Part shown: positions 61,076 through 64,000 of the stretch, piece after piece | How positions within the stretch are numbered: position 1 is the stretch's first letter | Layout of the letters: each line of letters starts with the position of its first letter | From: Thermococcus stetteri | GTDB lineage: Archaea; Methanobacteriota_B; Thermococci; Thermococcales; Thermococcaceae | Direction: 5' to 3' | Assembly (NCBI RefSeq): GCF_017873335.1 | Contig: NZ_JAGGKB010000002.1 | Coordinates: 124,001-188,000 of the forward strand | Length of the DNA stretch: 64,000 nucleotides | Made by a program: the position numbers and the translations under genes | Notes under the pieces: generated by a model | Databases searched by the model: none | Told to the model about the DNA's origin: nothing | Seen by the model: the letters and a program-made list of their open reading frames with translations, nothing else

Positions 61076-61864
61076 ATGATACTCATCAAGATCGGCGGAA
61101 GCGTCTTCAGTGATAAGAGAGGGGAACCAGAGAACTTCAGGAGGGATGTCGTTGAGGAAATTGCAAGAGAGCTGGCTGAGTTCTATCCCGATGAAAAATT
61201 CGTTATAGTCCATGGAGGAGGTAGCTTTGGACACCATTATGCTAAGGAGTACTCCATAAGAGAGGGGCTTTCCGGGAACACCCGGATTGACAGCTGGAGA
61301 AAGCTTGGTTTTTCACTCACTCATCAGTCTATGCTTAGGGCCAACTCCAAGTTCGTTGAAATATTTACCGACCACAACCTTCCAGGGTTTTCAATATCCA
61401 CTTCATCCCTGTTCATAACGGAAAAAGGAGAAATACTCTACGCCGACATAGAGGTCATTGAGAAGCTCCTTGAGCTGGACTTCATTCCAATCCTCTTCGG
61501 TGATGTGTCCGTTGATGTCGCCCAGGGGATAGACATACTCTCCGGCGACCAGATAATGGCCTACCTCACGAAAATGCTCAAGCCGAAGAAGGCGATATTC
61601 CTCATGGACGTTGACGGCATCTACGACGGAAAACCCGGGGTGGGAACGCTCATCCAGGAGCTTACCCAGGATGAAGTTCCGGAGCTCCTTGAAAGGCTCC
61701 ACTGCACCGCCGCCGGAACGGACGTTACAGGGGGGGTATGCAACAAGCTGAGGAAGGCCTACGAGATGGCCCACTACTCCGAGGTCTGGTTCGTGAACGG
61801 TAGAATCCCCGGAAGGCTGAGCGGAGCCATAAGAGGGGACGGTTTTGGAACCGTGCTGAGGTGA
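61076..61864 (+). CDS. ipk: Isopentenyl phosphate kinase
   Basis: A 262-residue amino-acid-kinase-fold enzyme that makes isopentenyl diphosphate from isopentenyl phosphate in the archaeal mevalonate pathway. ILIKIGGSVFSDK binds ATP; HGGGSFGHHYAKEY (46-59) contains the substrate-binding histidine; TDVTGGVCNKLRKAYEMA is the C-terminal signature. ATG 61076 follows GGTGATTG; the frame runs upstream into non-coding sequence. Confidence 0.93.
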   Translation: MILIKIGGSVFSDKRGEPENFRRDVVEEIARELAEFYPDEKFVIVHGGGSFGHHYAKEYSIREGLSGNTRIDSWRKLGFSLTHQSMLRANSKFVEIFTDHNLPGFSISTSSLFITEKGEILYADIEVIEKLLELDFIPILFGDVSVDVAQGIDILSGDQIMAYLTKMLKPKKAIFLMDVDGIYDGKPGVGTLIQELTQDEVPELLERLHCTAAGTDVTGGVCNKLRKAYEMAHYSEVWFVNGRIPGRLSGAIRGDGFGTVLR

Positions 61865-61869
61865 GAAAT

Positions 61870-62625
61870 ATGTTTGCGGAAGTCTTAACTATAGGGGACG
61901 AGCTCCTGACGGGCCACACCGTTGACAGCAACTCGGCCTTCATAGCTTCCAAGCTGGTGGAGAGGGGCTACTGGATGAGAAGGATAACAACGGTCGGGGA
62001 CGACGTCGGGGAGATAAAGGCCGTTATTGGAGAGATACTCTCAAGAAAGCCGGATGTTCTCGTCATCAGCGGCGGCCTTGGGCCGACCCACGACGACGTT
62101 ACGATGGTGGCCGTTGCCCAGGCCCTCGGAAAGAGGCTGGTTCTCTGCGAGGAGTGCTTGGAGAGGATAAAGGCCTTCTACGAGAAGCTTCACCGCGAGG
62201 GCTACATCGACGACCCGACCCTGAACGAGGGGAGGAAGAAGATGGCCTACCTCCCTGAGGGGGCGGAGCCGCTTGAGAACACTGAGGGGGCCGCTCCAGG
62301 AGCCTTCATCGAGCACGAGGGCGTTAAGATATTCATCCTTCCTGGAATGCCGAGGGAAATGAAGGCCATGCTCGAGAGGGAAGTCCTGCCGAGGCTCGGA
62401 AAGAGGAAGTTCGTCCAGAGGAAGTTTTTGGCGGAGATAACCGACGAGAGCAAGCTCGCTCCAATTCTCAAGGAGGCACTTGAGAGGTTCAATGTCAGAA
62501 TTCACTCCTCTCCGAAGGGCTTCGGGAAGTACATAGGGCTAATAATCTTTGCCGACGACGAGGGTGAACTGGAAAAAACCGTTGAGTACCTCGAGAGCAG
62601 GGGAATAAAGCTGGAGGAAGCCTGA
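61870..62625 (+). CDS. CinA/MoaB-like molybdopterin-binding domain protein
   Basis: A 251-residue protein with the MoCF (MogA/MoaB) fold of the CinA N-terminal domain: TIGDELLTGHTVDSNSAFIA, VISGGLGPTHDDVTMVAVAQ, and NTEGAAPGAFIEHEGVKIFI. Bacterial CinA has a pyrophosphatase activity on ADP-ribose and NAD-related molecules; the archaeal form lacks the C-terminal deamidase domain. A role in molybdopterin is not implied by context. ATG 61870 follows GAGGTGAGAAAT at the end of ipk. Confidence 0.87.
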   Translation: MFAEVLTIGDELLTGHTVDSNSAFIASKLVERGYWMRRITTVGDDVGEIKAVIGEILSRKPDVLVISGGLGPTHDDVTMVAVAQALGKRLVLCEECLERIKAFYEKLHREGYIDDPTLNEGRKKMAYLPEGAEPLENTEGAAPGAFIEHEGVKIFILPGMPREMKAMLEREVLPRLGKRKFVQRKFLAEITDESKLAPILKEALERFNVRIHSSPKGFGKYIGLIIFADDEGELEKTVEYLESRGIKLEEA

Positions 62626-62703
62626 CTTCTACCTCTTTTTCTTGAAATTCCTTTCATTGGAAATGCTATTAACCGCTTTTGTCCAGTCTCGCTGGTGGTC
62701 TCG

Positions 62704-63381
62704 ATGAAGAGGATAGGTCTCATCGGCGGAACGACTCCAGAATCAACCTCTTACTACTACCGCAAATACATCGAGATTTCGAGGGGGCTCTTCGAGCCCT
62801 ACTTCTTCCCGGAGCTCGTCGTCTTCTCGATGAACTTCAAGGCCTTCAGGGACAACCCGCGCGCATGGGAGGGGAGGAAGGAGATGCTGATTGCGGCAGC
62901 TAGGGCCCTTGAGAAGGCAGGCGCCGAAGTGATTGGAATCGCCGCCAACACTCCCCACATAGTCTTTCCCGAAGTTCAGAGGGCCGTTGGAGCCGAGATG
63001 GTGAGCATAATCGACGCGGTCGCGGAGGAGGCCAGAAAGCGCGGCCTCAAAAGGCTCCTTCTTCTCGGAACGAAGACAACGATGGAGATGCCCTTTTACA
63101 GGGAAGCGCTCGAAAGGAAGGGCTTTCTGGTTGTAGTTCCGGACGGGGAAGAGCGCGAAAGGGTAAACTCGATCATATTCGACGAACTGGCCCTTGGGAA
63201 GCTGGAGAGCAAGCTGTATCTCGTTGAGCTAATCGAGAAGTACGCCAAGGATGGCGTAGACGGTGTGATTCTGGGCTGTACCGAACTCCCGTTGGCCATA
63301 AAGCCCGGTGACGTCAGCATAGAGGTCCTTGACAGCGCGGAGATACACATGAGGGCCCTCATCGAGCGCGCAATGGGGTAA
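62704..63381 (+). CDS. Aspartate/glutamate racemase family protein
   Basis: A 225-residue member of the PLP-independent Asp/Glu racemase family ([20 protein letters not shown]). These enzymes use two cysteines. The second is present, C192 in [10 protein letters not shown], but the first position is alanine: A81 in GIAANTPH, where relatives have CNT. Some homologues with one cysteine (E. coli YgeA with Thr) still racemise selected substrates or act as lyases. So the exact reaction is open. ATG 62704 follows GGTGGT. Confidence 0.82.
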   Translation: MKRIGLIGGTTPESTSYYYRKYIEISRGLFEPYFFPELVVFSMNFKAFRDNPRAWEGRKEMLIAAARALEKAGAEVIGIAANTPHIVFPEVQRAVGAEMVSIIDAVAEEARKRGLKRLLLLGTKTTMEMPFYREALERKGFLVVVPDGEERERVNSIIFDELALGKLESKLYLVELIEKYAKDGVDGVILGCTELPLAIKPGDVSIEVLDSAEIHMRALIERAMG

Positions 63382-63428
63382 CCGGAAACCTCTTTAACTC
63401 ATCTTCCCCCTTTTCTCTGGTGGTGTTA

Positions 63429-64000
63429 ATGGGAGAGTTTGATAAGGAGGAGCTCACGGTCATCAGGAAGTTTGAACACATCGAGCACTGCCTGAAGAGG
63501 AACGTGCAGGCCCACGTTACCAACGGTTTTGAGGATGTGCACTTCGTCCACATGAGCCTCCCGGAGATAGACAAGGATGAAATCGACCTGAGCGTCGAGT
63601 TCCTTGGGAGGAAGTTCGACTACCCGATTTTCATCGCTGGAATGACCGGCGGGACGAAGGGTTCACAGCTCGCGGGGAGGATAAACAAGACCCTCGCTCA
63701 AGCCGCTCAAGAGCTCAACATTCCCATGGGAGTCGGCAGTCAGAGGGCCATGATAAGGAAGCCCGAGACATGGGAGAGCTACTACGTCAGGGACGTCGCT
63801 CCCGATGTCTTCCTCGTCGGAAACCTCGGCGCCCCCCAGTTTTCCGAGACAATCAGGGAGCGCTACGGTCTCGAGGAGGCCCTTAAGGCCGTTGAGACCA
63901 TTCAGGCCGACGCTCTGGCAATCCACATGAACCCGCTCCAGGAGAGCGTCCAGCCGGAGGGGGACACCCAGTACAGGGGCGTTCTAAAGGCACTGGCAGA
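63429..64000 (+). CDS. fni: Type 2 isopentenyl-diphosphate isomerase, partial
   Basis: The first 190 codons of an FMN- and NADPH-dependent IDI-2, which interconverts isopentenyl and dimethylallyl diphosphate. It runs off the window end. [60 protein letters not shown] and [20 protein letters not shown] are typical. ATG 63429 follows GGTGTT. Together with mvk and ipk it makes a local isoprenoid group. Confidence 0.93.
   Translation, partial: MGEFDKEELTVIRKFEHIEHCLKRNVQAHVTNGFEDVHFVHMSLPEIDKDEIDLSVEFLGRKFDYPIFIAGMTGGTKGSQLAGRINKTLAQAAQELNIPMGVGSQRAMIRKPETWESYYVRDVAPDVFLVGNLGAPQFSETIRERYGLEEALKAVETIQADALAIHMNPLQESVQPEGDTQYRGVLKALA

Overview
The window is a stretch of chromosome from a hyperthermophilic euryarchaeon of the order Thermococcales, most likely Thermococcus. 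Evidence: the archaeal uL3-to-SecY ribosomal superoperon, eukaryote-type ribosomal proteins (eS4, eL14, eL18, eL19, eL32, eL34, eL40), archaeal RNA polymerase subunits D, N and K, Cbf5, Rpp29, a mevalonate pathway with isopentenyl phosphate kinase and type 2 IPP isomerase, CoA-disulfide reductase, GGTGA-type ribosome binding sites 4-8 bases before starts, TTTATAAA/CTTTTAAG TATA boxes, and tRNA genes that encode CCA. These assignments come from reading the sequence and recalling families; no database search was run.

Layout. 1-9.3 kb: a membrane glycosyltransferase, a large polytopic membrane protein, a TtuA-like thiolase, archaeal asparagine synthetase A, a small VirB11-like ATPase, a class V aminotransferase and an MFS transporter. 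9.3-11.2 kb: ribosomal uL16 and an Rnl3-type RNA ligase. 11.2-15.0 kb: an accessory island with a DUF234-type ATPase, two unrecognised A+T-rich genes (one with a 43-residue tandem repeat), and a tnpB-less IS200/IS605 remnant that is almost entirely GC-rich hairpins. 15.1-29.2 kb: the superoperon (SPOUT methyltransferase, uL3 through SecY), with aIF1 and RNase P protein Rpp29 embedded and overlapping. 29.2-33.4 kb: adkA, DUF106 membrane insertase, eL34, cmk, eL14, an SDR enzyme, cbf5.

33.4-36.7 kb is the most interesting part: a 480-base structured intergenic region, then six small secreted or membrane genes. One encodes a 183-residue protein whose C-terminal half has 12 cysteines in a halocin C8-like pattern. 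I read this as a candidate archaeocin (antimicrobial peptide) cluster; one of its membrane genes is broken by an in-frame TGA. 36.7-43.6 kb: the uS13-RNA polymerase operon (uS13, uS4, uS11, RpoD, eL18, uL13, uS9, RpoN, RpoK, enolase-like, uS2, eL40) with four tRNAs, one overlapping the end of a methyltransferase gene.

43.6-50 kb: regulators (PadR, Lrp, a GfcR-like PRTase), FUN14, a frameshifted phosphoesterase-like gene that has lost its metal ligands, YkgJ-like protein, stand-alone RAM domain, SRP54, and two microproteins. 50-57.5 kb: two related helical-repeat proteins, MTA phosphorylase, CoA-disulfide reductase, uridine phosphorylase, threonine synthase, three tRNAs nearby. 57.5-64 kb: MEMO1, a MNT/HEPN toxin-antitoxin pair coupled to mevalonate kinase, a frameshifted DUF257 gene, isopentenyl phosphate kinase, CinA-like protein, an aspartate racemase homologue lacking one catalytic cysteine, and the start of type 2 IPP isomerase, cut by the window edge.

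No rRNA gene and no CRISPR array was seen.
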